Shown in pieces: positions 30,452 through 30,515 of a stretch of DNA of 30,515 nucleotides; positions within the stretch are counted from its first letter, which is position 1, and every line of letters starts with the position of its first letter. The DNA is from Pigoraptor vietnamica. Taxonomy: Eukaryota; Opisthokonta; Filasterea. A program made the position numbers and the translations under genes. The notes under the pieces were generated by a model that did no database searches, had not been told where the DNA came from, and saw only the letters and a list, made by a program, of their open reading frames with translations. The DNA is taken from assembly GCA_943704525.1 (NCBI GenBank), contig CALSCQ010001557.1, positions 1-30,515 on the forward strand, given 5' to 3'.

Positions 30452-30515
30452 TTTGTTTGTGTACCGATGCGCGCACCCGCTGATGTGTGTGTGTGTGTGC
30501 GTGCCGGCCACTTGT

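Overview
The window is nuclear DNA from a eukaryote, most likely a free-living unicellular protist. Every multi-exon gene is built from GT-AG introns (29 complete introns in my models, about 80-520 nt, one of them probably GC-AG) that join reading frames in phase. Coding GC is high, dinucleotide microsatellites are abundant, and the gene families are eukaryotic: Dus4-type tRNA dihydrouridine synthase, F-box, BAH-PHD, GPI-anchored and multi-pass surface proteins. I cannot name the organism. I saw no tRNA, rRNA, CRISPR, retrovirus-like or other virus-like element.

Layout. 1-2728 (-): 5' part of a secreted repeat protein (gene A), cut by the left edge. 3382-6808 (+): an F-box/leucine-rich-repeat gene followed by a helical ARM-like region, crossed by several frame interruptions. 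7018-12043 (-): gene B, a complete 1345-residue paralogue of gene A. 12797-15936 (-): a ten-exon Dus4-type tRNA-dihydrouridine synthase. 16179-17018 (+): an intronless protein with three zinc knuckles around a GIY-YIG domain. 17436-19462 (-): a secreted, probably GPI-anchored DUF4874/DUF4832-like protein. 19823-25396 (+): a five-exon, 1516-residue surface protein with a beta-helix ectodomain, an EGF-like module and about four membrane segments. 26536-27518 (-): an unrecognised coiled-coil/disordered protein. 27729-29529 (+): a compact 195-residue BAH-PHD histone reader in five exons. 29530-30515: tandem repeats and a weak Cys-rich ORF.

Theme. Four of the nine genes encode secreted or cell-surface proteins (A, B, the DUF4832-like protein and the beta-helix protein). 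The stretch therefore looks like a surface-protein neighbourhood interspersed with housekeeping genes (tRNA modification, chromatin reading). Genes A and B are the most novel part. They are tandem members of a family I do not recognise, made of repeated beta-rich modules carried on exons bounded only by phase-1 introns, a signature of module shuffling. Intron repeats are another theme: a perfectly triplicated 3' splice site in gene A, TG-rich microsatellites mostly in the sense orientation of their introns, and a roughly 210-nt CT tract directly before one acceptor.

The right part (about 25.4-30 kb) has a different short-word texture from the left part. It may be a different chromosomal neighbourhood or an assembly join.
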